DNA of 5,845 nt, taken from NCBI GenBank assembly GCA_946490455.1, contig CAMLXE010000123.1:1-5845 (forward strand), in the 5' to 3' direction. The first letter of the stretch is position 1. Each line of letters opens with the position of its first letter. The notes beneath the pieces were generated by a model. It saw only the letters and a list, made by a program, of their open reading frames with translations, did not search any database and was not told where the DNA came from. Made by a program: the position numbers and the translations under genes. The DNA comes from an uncultured Desulfovibrio sp. (lineage in GTDB: Bacteria > Desulfobacterota > Desulfovibrionia > Desulfovibrionales > Desulfovibrionaceae). Shown piece after piece: positions 5,830 to 5,845 of this stretch.

Positions 5830-5845
5830 GTATGCTTCATACCTG

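Overview
The window is a chromosomal stretch of a double-membrane (Gram-negative-type) bacterium of medium GC content. Four complete genes all lie on the minus strand. In transcription order (right to left) they are an MltC-like lytic transglycosylase (4681-5712), a Skp/OmpH-like lipoprotein (3981-4511), a short-chain dehydrogenase that closely resembles NADP-dependent 7alpha-hydroxysteroid dehydrogenase (2972-3772), and a large exported YtcJ-type amidohydrolase (119-2860). The last 118 bases may hold the start of a fifth minus-strand gene that runs off the window.

The organism cannot be named with certainty. An exported murein hydrolase, a Skp-like lipoprotein and a near-consensus sigma-54 promoter point to a Gram-negative bacterium. 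A bile-acid type dehydrogenase points to a vertebrate-gut inhabitant. A gut member of the Desulfovibrionaceae (Desulfovibrio/Bilophila relatives) is my best guess, from the style of the transglycosylase and OmpH-like proteins; it is an inference from memory.

Right half (3929-5845): cell-envelope genes. The transglycosylase is preceded by a -24/-12 (sigma-54) promoter at 5814-5829 and a strong leader hairpin. The OmpH-like gene has its own candidate sigma-70-type promoter (4594-4622), a stable hairpin close to the predicted 5' end of its mRNA, and a clear intrinsic terminator (3929-3962). The two genes form adjacent transcription units.

Left half (1-3928): a separate unit, isolated by that terminator. 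The hydroxysteroid dehydrogenase is followed after 111 bases, with no visible terminator or good promoter, by the exported amidohydrolase, so the two are probably co-transcribed. The dehydrogenase would act in the cytoplasm on the 7alpha-hydroxyl of bile acids. The amidohydrolase would act in the periplasm on an unknown substrate. The pairing suggests a bile-acid or steroid-conjugate processing cassette in which the amidohydrolase could be an undescribed conjugate hydrolase. This is a hypothesis from gene context, and it is the most interesting point in the window.

No tRNA, rRNA, CRISPR array, insertion sequence or long repeat was seen, and no gene-free gap exceeds 300 bases.
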